Positions 1-7,347 of a stretch of DNA of 55,462 nucleotides are shown here, piece after piece (the first letter of the stretch is position 1; each line of letters starts with the position of its first letter). This DNA is from an uncultured Erysipelotrichaceae bacterium (lineage in GTDB: Bacteria; Bacillota_I; Bacilli_A; RFN20; CAG-826), in contig ONAT01000006.1 in assembly GCA_900315885.1 (NCBI GenBank), positions 1 to 55,462 of the forward strand, read 5' to 3'. Below the pieces are notes generated by a model that worked only from the letters and a program-made list of their open reading frames with translations, was not told the DNA's origin and did not search any database. The position numbers and the translations under genes are program-made.

Positions 1-115
1 ATATACTAGTTAATGAGTTAAAAAGAACATAATTTTTTGGTATTGTAATAATAAAATTTACATTTATGAAGCATCTGGTAAGATATATGCTGTATCTGGC
101 AGAAATGATTTCCCA

Positions 116-937
116 ATGCACATAATGTATAAAGGATATTACTATGATGAAGAGACAAAACTTTATTATTGTATTTCAAGATACAATAGTCCTGAATTCA
201 GAAGATTCATAAGTCCTGACAAATGCAATTATTTAGAAGCAGAAGAACTTAATGGATTGAATCTTTACTGCTATTGTGGGAATGATCCAATAAACTATGC
301 CGATCCTTCTGGACATATTGCTTTTTTTGTTGTGACTGCAATTATTGGTGCAGTAGTTGGATTTGGATTGGCTGCATATAATGATTATCGTGATGATGGT
401 GTTTGGTTTAATGGTAGTGTTGGAAGTTATATTTGGTACACACTTGGTGGAGCTGCTATTGGAGCGATTGCAGGTTTAGGAACATCTGCGTTATTGGCTG
501 GTAATTTTTTTGCAAGCGTTGGCTCTGTTGCAAAAGGCACAGTACTGACATATCAAATGTTAAAAGCCGGGGGATTTGGTGCAACAATGTTGATGCTAGG
601 AGATAATTTAAGTAGTGCATTTAATAATTTCACCCATGTCTTTTGGTCGGGTGGTGATATCTCGATGAATGGTGGAAACTATTTGGCTAATGATGTTGGT
701 GGAAAAACTTTGGAAATGACTAGACTAGGTCAATATTTAACAAAACATTCAGCTGAATATGATGCCTGGAAAATTGCTAGTGCAAATTTTGCAAACCAAG
801 TTTCAAATGGTTGCACAGTATTTGTTATGCAAAATATAAATGGAGTTGGTATCGCAAGTACATGGGCAACTACAGAGTATCCTATTTTAGCAAAAAAAGT
901 CATTGAATTTATTTATGAGATTATTGGAGGAATTTAG
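116..937 (+). CDS. C-terminal tip of an Rhs-family polymorphic toxin, truncated
   Basis: Residues 1-66 match the end of an Rhs core: GYYYDEETKLYYCISRY, then RRFISPD, then NGLNLYCYCGNDPINYADPSGH, the hallmark before a variable toxin tip. About 205 variable residues follow, with two Gly-rich hydrophobic stretches (about 67-87 and 105-131) and a polar end containing GGKTLEMTRLGQYL that I cannot assign to a toxin family. Rhs-like codons continue upstream of the ATG (reading YEASGKIYAVSGRND), but TAA and TGA at 11-16 close the frame. The long YD-repeat shell and secretion part are therefore absent, and this is an orphan or displaced tip. The next gene starts directly after its stop. A contact-dependent toxin role is family knowledge; activity and expression are unknown. 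Confidence 0.7.
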   Translation: MHIMYKGYYYDEETKLYYCISRYNSPEFRRFISPDKCNYLEAEELNGLNLYCYCGNDPINYADPSGHIAFFVVTAIIGAVVGFGLAAYNDYRDDGVWFNGSVGSYIWYTLGGAAIGAIAGLGTSALLAGNFFASVGSVAKGTVLTYQMLKAGGFGATMLMLGDNLSSAFNNFTHVFWSGGDISMNGGNYLANDVGGKTLEMTRLGQYLTKHSAEYDAWKIASANFANQVSNGCTVFVMQNINGVGIASTWATTEYPILAKKVIEFIYEIIGGI

Positions 938-1393
938 ATGAAATTTTTTTTGATGAGTAAGAGATTTGATAAGCAAAGTCCCTCTGATTTTGGCTTGGAA
1001 TATATCAATGGTAAATTTGTTTCTTTGAATGATGGTTCAGAATGGGTGCAATGCCAATTATATGATTATGGATGGGGCAAAGAAAATGGTTATTATAAGA
1101 AACCATTAGGCTCATTTGATGAATTAATAGAAATAGTTATAGATGTTACTGATGACGAGGATTCTTATGGAGCCGCCGCTATTATTGAAGATATGTATCC
1201 TAATGAGTTAAAACAATTTTTGTTAGACCTTATGCATTATCAACCTTCTAGAAAAATTAAAATTAGATTATGTAATTTGTTTAAACTTAATTTTTCTATT
1301 AATAGAACATTTAATAAAGATTATTCTTTTGAAAAAAATGAAAATGAATATCAAGAGTGGAAAAAAATAAGTGAGTTTTATTCCAAAAAATAA
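938..1393 (+). CDS. Putative immunity protein paired with the Rhs tip
   Basis: This gene encodes a 151-residue soluble acidic protein with no signal peptide or membrane segment. Its ATG follows the Rhs stop codon immediately, and its Shine-Dalgarno GGAGG lies inside the last Rhs codons, so the two are translationally coupled. That arrangement is typical of a polymorphic toxin and its cognate immunity gene. I do not recognise the family. The middle (SYGAAAIIEDMYPNELKQF) looks like an amphipathic helical region and the C-terminus is Lys/Glu-rich. The immunity role is inferred from position only. It could instead be a cargo gene. Confidence 0.6.
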   Translation: MKFFLMSKRFDKQSPSDFGLEYINGKFVSLNDGSEWVQCQLYDYGWGKENGYYKKPLGSFDELIEIVIDVTDDEDSYGAAAIIEDMYPNELKQFLLDLMHYQPSRKIKIRLCNLFKLNFSINRTFNKDYSFEKNENEYQEWKKISEFYSKK

Positions 1394-1400
1394 AGAAAAA

Positions 1401-1553
1401 ATGAAGAATACAAAAATTACTTTAGTTAAAAATTTGTTAGGTAAGTATATTGTTACTCTTTGGTTGGATTATGAATATGGTAAATTTTCAGAGCGACAGT
1501 CTTTTAGTGATAAGGATTTGGCCGCTGCTTGGCTACTAATTCAAAAATTATAA
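1401..1553 (+). CDS. Small hypothetical protein behind the immunity gene
   Basis: A 50-residue ORF starts at ATG 1401, just after the putative immunity gene, and reads MKNTKITLVKNLLGKY at its N-terminus. An in-frame upstream start at 1371 would overlap the preceding gene. The Shine-Dalgarno is weak (AAAGAAAAAATG). It has no membrane segment and no recognised motif. It may be a third member of the toxin-immunity cassette or a fragment of a second immunity gene. AT-rich composition resembles the flanking accessory genes. Confidence 0.4.
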   Translation: MKNTKITLVKNLLGKYIVTLWLDYEYGKFSERQSFSDKDLAAAWLLIQKL

Positions 1554-1702
1554 AATTAACACAAACTTGCATGAGTATAGCTATCATTTAGATATACTTA
1601 TAAGTAAAATTATAAATAATACTCAATGATATTTTAATAAGATAGCTACTTCACTAGTTTGTGAATAATTATTACTTTTTGGTTTTAAAGGAGAATAGAT
1701 AT

Positions 1703-2467
1703 ATGAATATTCAAGAAAAACTTATTCAGAATTATCCATTAGTTAATAAGATTGATTCTGAATTAAATTGTTATTTACTGGATAAAAAGAGATACTTAGT
1801 ATTTTGGGATGAATTAATTAAAAAAGATTCAATAGAAGAAGTATTAAATTATTTAGAAGAAAAAACAAAAAATACAAATTTTACAGAGTATAAAACATTA
1901 ATAGTGGTTGGTAAAACAAAAGATAAATTTACAAAATCAGATTTACTTTATTTTAATAGCGTTAATAAAATTGTAGTGTTTTATTTGATTAATGAAGAAA
2001 CTAACGATGTATATATGGATGATTCTTGGATTTCATTTTTAGGATTAAATTACAAGAAATATGTTAGAAAGATAAACGAAATTATAAATAAATCAAAGGA
2101 GAATTATTTGAAACAAAATTTAGATGACACATTAAAATATTATTGTAAAAAAGAACTTGAAGAGTTTGTAAGTAGTTCCATTTATTCTAAATTGAACAAA
2201 TTAGTTGAATCCCATAGGCTTAATCTTAAATTAGATTTTGGAAACGCTGTGGATGAAAAAGATAAAAACTTATATTTAAGTTTATCGGTTTTTGATAAAA
2301 ATGGAAACTTAGTAGAAATTTTTGACGACGGATTTTTAACTACTTCAACAACGTTAATTATGGTTGATAAAAAAGATAGATATAAATTCTTTTCTTGGAA
2401 AGGCAAAGAATTTATTGATGATTTAAACTGGATTATAAAAAATATAAAAGAAATTAATAATGAATAA
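1703..2467 (+). CDS. Hypothetical 254-residue protein in the accessory region
   Basis: I do not recognise this protein. The start at 1703 is chosen because AAAGGAG lies nine bases upstream; an earlier ATG at 1661 lacks such a site. It is soluble, Lys/Glu/Asn-rich, with a central stretch (KTLIVVGKTKDKF) that could be one beta-alpha unit and an acidic C-terminal half. There are no transmembrane segments, metal-binding clusters or nucleotide-binding motifs. It stands alone between the Rhs cassette and the Crp-type regulator, preceded by about 150 bases of very AT-rich spacer. A recent arrival with the toxin cassette is plausible but unproven. Confidence 0.6.
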   Translation: MNIQEKLIQNYPLVNKIDSELNCYLLDKKRYLVFWDELIKKDSIEEVLNYLEEKTKNTNFTEYKTLIVVGKTKDKFTKSDLLYFNSVNKIVVFYLINEETNDVYMDDSWISFLGLNYKKYVRKINEIINKSKENYLKQNLDDTLKYYCKKELEEFVSSSIYSKLNKLVESHRLNLKLDFGNAVDEKDKNLYLSLSVFDKNGNLVEIFDDGFLTTSTTLIMVDKKDRYKFFSWKGKEFIDDLNWIIKNIKEINNE

Positions 2468-2484
2468 TTATTAATAACAATAAA

Positions 2485-2637
2485 ATGAAAGTTTATGATT
2501 TTCATTTATTAACAAATAATAAGTTTTATCAAAAAAGAAGTAGTTTGATTTTATGGAATAGCGAAATTGATATTAACGAAGTTAAAAGTTATTATCCGCA
2601 ACATATGTATTTAAAAAACGTCTTAGAGTCATTCTAA
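2485..2637 (+). CDS. Possible 50-residue ORF or gene remnant
   Basis: This short open frame begins MKVYDFHLLTNNKFYQKRSS. It starts 18 bases after the preceding gene and ends inside the downstream terminator stem. There is no clear Shine-Dalgarno. It may be the first part of a gene whose remainder was deleted, or chance coding. It is listed because its codon use resembles the preceding gene. Confidence 0.2.
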   Translation: MKVYDFHLLTNNKFYQKRSSLILWNSEIDINEVKSYYPQHMYLKNVLESF

Positions 2638-2647
2638 GGCGTTTTTT
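2613..2647. terminator. Bidirectional terminator between convergent genes
   Basis: The arms are 2613-2627 and 2633-2647 (AAAAAACGTCTTAGA against TCTAAGGCGTTTTTT) around a five-base loop, with A and T runs on the two sides. It can end transcription from both directions. The stop codon of the regulator gene lies within it. Confidence 0.8.
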
Positions 2648-3249
2648 GTTATTTTGAATTGTTTATTTGTGTATGTTATTTTCTCTTCTCTAACAAGCTT
2701 AGAAACGATTCTAGAAACTGTTTCGCGTGGTAAAGATAATTCACTTGCAAGATTAGTAATAGATTTAACATTATATACTCCATTATTACTATTGATTCGA
2801 AATAAAATGTAACTATATACTCTCTTATAAGTGTTATTGATTGCCATAATACGTAATCTTGAAGATAACTCAATTGATTTATTAGCGATAATCATTAAAT
2901 AAAGTTTTAAGAATTTATCATTACTCTTTAATAAAAATAGCAGACCATCTTGATTAATACGATAAAGAGAAACATTACTCATTGCGATAACATCGCCCAT
3001 ATATTTTTTAGAAGTAGAGAATATTAAATTATTACCAAAGATATTTGGAGCATTAAGATAATTAAAAGTAGTCTCATTACCATTAATATCAATGTTAGAC
3101 ATTTTTATTTCTCCATGTACTAAGATATCTATACCTTTACATTCATCATCTTGAAAGTGAATTATATCGTTTGTTTTATATTCGAAAAATTTAAGATATT
3201 TAAACTCATCCGCGGATAAAACACTTAACATATCAATAATTTGTGCCAT
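2629..3249 (-). CDS. Crp/Fnr-family transcriptional regulator
   Basis: The 206-residue protein has the Crp/Fnr layout: an N-terminal cyclic-nucleotide-binding-type beta roll (about residues 15-120), a long dimerisation helix, and a C-terminal winged helix whose recognition region reads ASELSLPRETVSRIVSKL. Only one Cys lies in the N-terminal half, so it lacks the four-Cys cluster of oxygen-sensing Fnr. The effector is unknown. It is transcribed away from an ABC uptake operon and both share a perfect palindrome at 3263-3278, so autoregulation and control of the neighbour are likely. AGGAGG precedes the ATG. Confidence 0.85.
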   Translation of the reverse strand: MAQIIDMLSVLSADEFKYLKFFEYKTNDIIHFQDDECKGIDILVHGEIKMSNIDINGNETTFNYLNAPNIFGNNLIFSTSKKYMGDVIAMSNVSLYRINQDGLLFLLKSNDKFLKLYLMIIANKSIELSSRLRIMAINNTYKRVYSYILFRINSNNGVYNVKSITNLASELSLPRETVSRIVSKLVREEKITYTNKQFKITKNALE

Positions 3250-3262
3250 AATACCTCCTAAA

Positions 3263-3278
3263 TGTGATATTTATCACA
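3263..3278. promoter_or_regulatory. Crp/Fnr-type operator palindrome
   Basis: The sequence TGTGATATTTATCACA is an exact TGTGA-N6-TCACA inverted repeat, the canonical Crp/Fnr family target. It lies between the regulator gene and the divergent ABC operon. Its centre is about 41 bases upstream of the start expected from the rightward -10 element (class II activator position). It lies just downstream of the start expected for the leftward promoter (autorepression position). Confidence 0.75.
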
Positions 3279-3289
3279 GTATTATTCTT

Positions 3290-3304
3290 ATTATAGCATA
3301 TAAT
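3290..3304. promoter_or_regulatory. Overlapping divergent -10 elements
   Basis: TATAAT occurs on the plus strand at 3299-3304, with no good -35 box upstream, as expected for an activator-dependent promoter. TATAAT on the minus strand occupies 3295-3290 and would serve the regulator gene. The operator sits where each inferred promoter would be controlled in opposite senses. Confidence 0.5.
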
Positions 3305-3325
3305 AATTCTGGGAGAATTATAATT

Positions 3326-4303
3326 ATGAAAAAAAGAAATATTACATTAACATTAATCGCTATGTTACTAGCGGGTTGTAACAACACTACAAGCAGTAGT
3401 ACAAGTAACACAACTTCAGCACCTATAAGCAATGAATCAAATGTCATTAGCAGTAGTGGAGATGAACAAATCTTAAATCCTACAATCATTGCTCCAAACG
3501 GCACACCAATGATTGCTATGTCAAATTACTTTATAAATCATATGGATACATTGACAAAAGCAAGTGGGGCACAAGAACTTGTCGGAGCATTTGGTAACGA
3601 AGAAATGGACATGATTGTGGCACCAATCAATTTAGGTGCTTTACGTTTTAGCGCTAAAAAGACATATGGTCTATATAAAACACTTGTCTACGATAACTTA
3701 TATATCGTTTCAAAAGAAGAAATTAATACACCTAGTGATTTACAAGGCAAAGATATTACAAACTTCTCAAGTGGTTCAACACCTCAAGTAGTCCTTGATA
3801 CAATCCTAAAGAAGAACAACGTAACCGCGAATGTCACATATGCTTCGAATGTTGTTAACGCAAACTCAATGTTTGAAAGTGGAGAAAGTGATATTATCAT
3901 CTCGGCACAACCTAACGTTACATCACTTAAAAAAGATGGAGTATATATTAAACCATTAATTAGCTTTTGGAAAGAAGCAACAGGATTAGATACATATCCT
4001 CAAGCAGGTTTATTTGTTAAGATTAGTGAATTTGCTAGACTTAAGACAGCTTTAGAAGAAATAGATGCTGGCTATGAACTATTAAGTAAAGACGTAAGTG
4101 CAAGTGCTAAAAATGCACATGAAGTCACAGGTACATTCCCAGAAGCAATGCTTAAGAATGTCATCCCACAATGTGGTTATAAAGTCGAGCCTAATGGAAA
4201 AAAGATTGTTACAGGTTATTATCAAGCTTTAATTGACTTAGGATTAGCAAAAAATATAGGAGGTAAATTGCCCGATGAAGACTTCTACCTCACTAATAAG
4301 TAA
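3326..4303 (+). CDS. ABC transporter substrate-binding lipoprotein (TauA/SsuA/NMT1-like)
   Basis: This is a 325-residue exported lipoprotein. A short Lys/Arg-rich start and hydrophobic segment lead to the lipobox LLAGC with Cys18, followed by a Ser/Thr/Asn-rich linker to about residue 50. The rest has the periplasmic-binding fold of the TauA/SsuA/NMT1 kind, with features such as INTPSDLQGKDITNFSSGST. That family binds sulfonates, taurine or thiamine-pyrimidine-like small molecules; the ligand here cannot be read from sequence. The permease gene overlaps its 3' end by 29 bases. No ATPase gene follows. Confidence 0.8.
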   Translation: MKKRNITLTLIAMLLAGCNNTTSSSTSNTTSAPISNESNVISSSGDEQILNPTIIAPNGTPMIAMSNYFINHMDTLTKASGAQELVGAFGNEEMDMIVAPINLGALRFSAKKTYGLYKTLVYDNLYIVSKEEINTPSDLQGKDITNFSSGSTPQVVLDTILKKNNVTANVTYASNVVNANSMFESGESDIIISAQPNVTSLKKDGVYIKPLISFWKEATGLDTYPQAGLFVKISEFARLKTALEEIDAGYELLSKDVSASAKNAHEVTGTFPEAMLKNVIPQCGYKVEPNGKKIVTGYYQALIDLGLAKNIGGKLPDEDFYLTNK

Positions 4304-5039
4304 ACTTGTTTCTCTCTTATCAATATTATTATTAGCTTTTGTTATTTATCTTGTTTCTAATTCTAAACAAGATGCTCAATTATATCCTACTTTAGATCAA
4401 ATCTTTTCATCGATTTATCTTAATGTTAGTAGTGGTAAAACAATTCTAGCATTTCTTAACACTATCTTACGAGTTATTATTGTTCTATTTGTCTCGTTTC
4501 TAAGTGCTTTATTAATATCTTTCTTATATTATTATTCACGTTATACTTTAGACTTTATTAAGCCCTTATTAACCATTATGAAAGCTGCCCCGTTAGCAGC
4601 AATATCTGTTTACATCTTTATGACTGTAAAAGGCAAATTAGGAACGCCATTAAGGCCATACTTAATTACATACCTTGTAACATTACCAATAACCGTAGAA
4701 GGCTTTATAAGTGCGATTGATGATATCTCGCCTTCGATTCTTTGTGAATTAAGAATAACGCAAGGTCCAAAGTATCTAAAATTTAATAAAATATATTTTC
4801 CATTAATGCGAAGACACATAATCTTAACTTTATTACAAACTATTGGTTTAAGCTTTAAAGTAATGATTATGGCTGAATACTTATGTCAAACCAAGAATAG
4901 CGTGGGAATAATTATTTATGATTCATTTACAATATTAGATATGTCTAATTTAATCGCCGTAATCATAGAAGTGGTAATCATTGTTATTATCGGAGAAGCG
5001 ATTATTAAACAACTTAAAAAGAAATTAATTAACGACTAA
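4275..5039 (+). CDS. ABC transporter permease (TauC/SsuC-like)
   Basis: This 254-residue integral membrane protein has about six hydrophobic helices, starting at residues 9-29, and belongs to the binding-protein-dependent permease family. The coupling region is recognisable around residues 150-190 (SPSILCELRITQGPKYLKFNK, where the EAA loop is expected). It overlaps the lipoprotein gene by 29 bases with an AGGAGG site upstream, so the two are coupled. A terminator overlaps the stop codon. The transporter therefore lacks a local ATP-binding subunit and must share one encoded elsewhere, or be incomplete. Confidence 0.8.
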   Translation: MKTSTSLISKLVSLLSILLLAFVIYLVSNSKQDAQLYPTLDQIFSSIYLNVSSGKTILAFLNTILRVIIVLFVSFLSALLISFLYYYSRYTLDFIKPLLTIMKAAPLAAISVYIFMTVKGKLGTPLRPYLITYLVTLPITVEGFISAIDDISPSILCELRITQGPKYLKFNKIYFPLMRRHIILTLLQTIGLSFKVMIMAEYLCQTKNSVGIIIYDSFTILDMSNLIAVIIEVVIIVIIGEAIIKQLKKKLIND

Positions 5040-5057
5040 CCATCGTTAATTTTTTTT
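5028..5057 (+). terminator. Intrinsic terminator of the ABC operon
   Basis: The arms ATTAACGA (5028-5035) and TCGTTAAT (5043-5050) are followed by a run of seven T. The permease stop codon sits in the loop. Confidence 0.85.
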
Positions 5058-5103
5058 CGTATTTTTTTATTTAATCAACTATATGTAATATGTGAGGTAA
5101 TAT

Positions 5104-5628
5104 ATGAGATACAAATTTAGATGCGACGAAACAAATTACATGGATGAAGAAACAAAGAAAAAATATAATATGATGAATAACTTAAAGCAACAATTAGAGT
5201 GGGTGAAAAGACAACTCGAATATATAAGTTATCAAGAAAAATATGAACCAAGCCTTGAATTAAAAGTTGGCGAAATTTATGAATTCGATTGGGGTGTTAA
5301 TGTTAACTGCGAATTTTCAAATCGTCATTATGGAGTTGTCTTGGCGGATAGTCACGCGAACAATCCTTTAGTAATTGTCTGTCCTCTTAAGTCAAATAAG
5401 TATGGTGCGAATCCTTGTAGCGATATTAATCTTGGACACATTGAAGGATTGGTAACTGAACGCGAGACGCTCGCAATCGTGAACCAAATTAGAGCGCTCG
5501 ATAAGATGAGATTATACGTTCGCCCAATTATAAATGATACTAAAGATGAGAACGCAAAGATAAAACTTAACGATGTGCAAATTAAAAAATTAATTGATGG
5601 CTTAAAACATGTTTTTATTAAGATTTAG
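5104..5628 (+). CDS. MazF/PemK-like protein with an N-terminal extension, no antitoxin gene
   Basis: Residues about 50-174 carry the MazF/PemK fold: VGEIYEFDWG, then NRHYGVVLADSH, then VIVCPLKSNK, then VNQIRALDKMRL. Family members are mRNA-cleaving toxins. The conserved Arg is present (NRHYGVV). The Thr usually found after strand 3 (the T of a PLT/AIT motif) aligns with Lys in CPLKSNK, so catalysis may be altered. The first 50 residues are an added charged helical segment (NNLKQQLEWVKRQLEYI) not found in short MazF. No antitoxin ORF lies upstream; the gene is alone with its own GAGG site. The antitoxin may be elsewhere, or the protein may have another role. Confidence 0.75.
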   Translation: MRYKFRCDETNYMDEETKKKYNMMNNLKQQLEWVKRQLEYISYQEKYEPSLELKVGEIYEFDWGVNVNCEFSNRHYGVVLADSHANNPLVIVCPLKSNKYGANPCSDINLGHIEGLVTERETLAIVNQIRALDKMRLYVRPIINDTKDENAKIKLNDVQIKKLIDGLKHVFIKI

Positions 5629-5633
5629 TCGTT

Positions 5634-5677
5634 TTAGTAGTTAATTAGTATTTAATTAGTATTGTTTTAGTTATCAA
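5634..5677 (+). repeat. Four tandem 11-bp units beginning TTAGTA/TTAGTT (copy 1)
   Basis: TTAGTA begins at 5634, 5645 and 5656, and TTAGTT at 5667, each exactly 11 bases apart. The same 11-base phasing and a terminal TTAGTT unit recur at 14520-14563 and on the minus strand at 50667-50635. Confidence 0.7.
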
Positions 5678-5904
5678 AATTATGTGGAAAAGTACACAAA
5701 ACCCACATTACATCGTAAATAATCAATATTTAAAAAATGCGATATAATGGGCTTTTACCTCTTATTTAGTTTACATAATATACATTATGCGAAGTTGATA
5801 TACTCACGAAATTAAGGTCGATTAATGTCTAATTGGCAATAATAAAGAAAATTAACAAGTCTTTTCGGACTTGTTCTAATGACTATATCCATATCCCTAA
5901 TTTA

Positions 5905-5946
5905 ACAAAAAGAAAACTGCAATAATCAAACCTGACTATTACAGTT
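5905..5946 (-). terminator. Terminator of the yqeG-yqeH-yhbY-nadD operon
   Basis: The arms at 5915-5928 and 5933-5946 pair over 14 bases with two wobble pairs around a four-base loop. On the minus strand they are followed by TTTTCTTTTT. Confidence 0.8.
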
Positions 5947-5957
5947 ATTACTTCTTC

Positions 5958-7046
5958 TTATTTTAAATATTGATTCATACAATCAAGAGTCAACTGATTG
6001 TATATATCTTTACCATGTTCAAGGAGATAAATCTTATTTGCCTTTAAGACTTCAACAAATCCTTGATAGTAATCTGTAATCATTCCTTCAATTAATTTTC
6101 TTGAATCAAATCCTCGTGTTGGTTCAATTTTATCAGAAGCGTAAATCACCATTCCTAATGGTGACATATCTTTCTTTCCTGTCGCATGATATTCAATGGC
6201 CTCTAGTTCTTCTTTCTTATTAACACCAAAATCTTTATGCGCTAAATAGCTTCCAACAAATTGGTGATAAGAGAATTTGGGATAATTAACATATTCTTTA
6301 AAATGCTTATTCATAATCTCTAGACTTTGATTAAGATCTACTTCTTTTCCTATATCATGAAGTAAGCCAATTTTAAATGCGTTGAAGTCATTTAACTTAT
6401 TCGCATGAGCAATTAATTTAGCTAGGAGGGCAACCTCAACAGAATGGTTATATCTATCTATAGATAAATACTCTTGAATTTCTTTTGCAAAATATAATCT
6501 GTTATCTAAAATATAACGTAAGACATTAGGATTAACATCTATACTTTTAAAGTCTCTAATACGCGTAGATGATACATTGTAGTAAGGACCATTAATAATC
6601 TTAATATTATATTTTTTAATATTATCGATATTAAGTTCCTCATTTGTTTTACGGTTATATGCCACTACTTGCACTAATTTGGATAGTTCATCTGCTTTAT
6701 ACCAATCATGTAATTTATTTAATTGGTCATAACCAATAAGAAAGAACAATTTATCATTTGGATACTTCTTCTTAAAATAAAGGATAGTATTATAAGAATA
6801 ATTTACTTCTTCTTTAGAATCAAATTCATATAAATCAATATCAAAGTCCTTATATGGTTCTAAAGCTATTTTTAGCATATTTAAGCGATGAAAAGAATCT
6901 ACATTAGGAGTTTTCCATCTTGGTGCTTTTGCAAGCTCAAAAACGACTTTATCAATAGATAAAGCCTTTTTAATCTTCTTTGCAACTTTAATATGTCCAT
7001 TATGTATTGGATCAAATGATCCACCATAAATTAAAATATTAGCCAT
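5958..7046 (-). CDS. nadD: Fused nicotinate-nucleotide adenylyltransferase (NadD) and YqeK HD phosphohydrolase
   Basis: This single 362-residue protein joins two enzymes that are separate neighbours in Bacillus. Residues 1-185 are NadD, which makes deamido-NAD from nicotinate mononucleotide and ATP: GGSFDPIHNGH at 8-18 and the SSTRIRD nucleotide motif at 159-165. Residues about 190-362 are YqeK, a HD-domain hydrolase of the symmetric Ap4A family: His201, HD at 230-231, His261, His287 and Asp305 are the metal ligands expected. The fusion occurs in Mycoplasma-like bacteria. It is last in an operon with yqeG, yqeH and yhbY. rsfS, which normally follows yqeK, is absent. Confidence 0.92.
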   Translation of the reverse strand: MANILIYGGSFDPIHNGHIKVAKKIKKALSIDKVVFELAKAPRWKTPNVDSFHRLNMLKIALEPYKDFDIDLYEFDSKEEVNYSYNTILYFKKKYPNDKLFFLIGYDQLNKLHDWYKADELSKLVQVVAYNRKTNEELNIDNIKKYNIKIINGPYYNVSSTRIRDFKSIDVNPNVLRYILDNRLYFAKEIQEYLSIDRYNHSVEVALLAKLIAHANKLNDFNAFKIGLLHDIGKEVDLNQSLEIMNKHFKEYVNYPKFSYHQFVGSYLAHKDFGVNKKEELEAIEYHATGKKDMSPLGMVIYASDKIEPTRGFDSRKLIEGMITDYYQGFVEVLKANKIYLLEHGKDIYNQLTLDCMNQYLK

Positions 7047-7047
7047 A

Positions 7048-7341
7048 CTATTTTACCAACTTAATAACTGGTTTTTCATTGTTTTGGCGATATAAGACAA
7101 TAACATGTCCTATTTCCTCTACTACATCTGCTTTTAAGGCACTAGAAAGGTCGAGGGCTATTTGATTAATTGGTGATAAAACTGAGTTAAGAACACTAAT
7201 CTTAATTAGTTCGCGTGCGGTAAGAGCCTTGTCAAGCATCTCAAGCGTATTATCACTTATCTCGTTCTTACCAATTTGATATAAAGCCGCTTCTTTCATT
7301 GCTAAGCCTTTAAGTTGCCTTTTTTGTTTTGAATTCAACAT
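7048..7341 (-). CDS. yhbY: YhbY/YqeI-family CRM-domain RNA-binding protein
   Basis: This 97-residue protein forms a single CRM domain, a small RNA-binding fold associated with pre-50S ribosomal subunits. The N-terminus (NSKQKRQLKGLAM) and the middle (LTARELIKI) match the family well. The usual GxxG loop reads IGKNEIS, so the second Gly is replaced. It lies one base upstream of nadD-yqeK and six bases after yqeH, matching the Bacillus order without aroE. Confidence 0.88.
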   Translation of the reverse strand: MLNSKQKRQLKGLAMKEAALYQIGKNEISDNTLEMLDKALTARELIKISVLNSVLSPINQIALDLSSALKADVVEEIGHVIVLYRQNNEKPVIKLVK

Positions 7342-7347
7342 AATTAA

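Larger units (their letters stand above)
5629..5957. other. Gene-free spacer between convergent genes
   Basis: This 329-base spacer holds a four-unit 11-bp repeat (5634-5677), a DnaA-box-like TTTTCCACA on the minus strand at 5691-5683, and an isolated TATAAT at 5743-5748 with no clear gene behind it. It also contains a hairpin AACAAGTC/GACTTGTT at 5854-5875 and the minus-strand terminator of the nadD operon. I see no ORF longer than about 20 codons with a ribosome binding site. A small RNA starting near 5755 cannot be excluded. Confidence 0.5.

Noticed and set aside
2629-3249. Oxygen-sensing Fnr
   Set aside because: The N-terminal half has only one Cys, so no 4Fe-4S cluster is possible.
5683-5691. 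DnaA box and repeats suggesting a replication origin at 5.6-5.8 kb
   Set aside because: There is only one DnaA-box-like site, no dnaA or dnaN nearby, and similar repeat arrays occur at two other loci.
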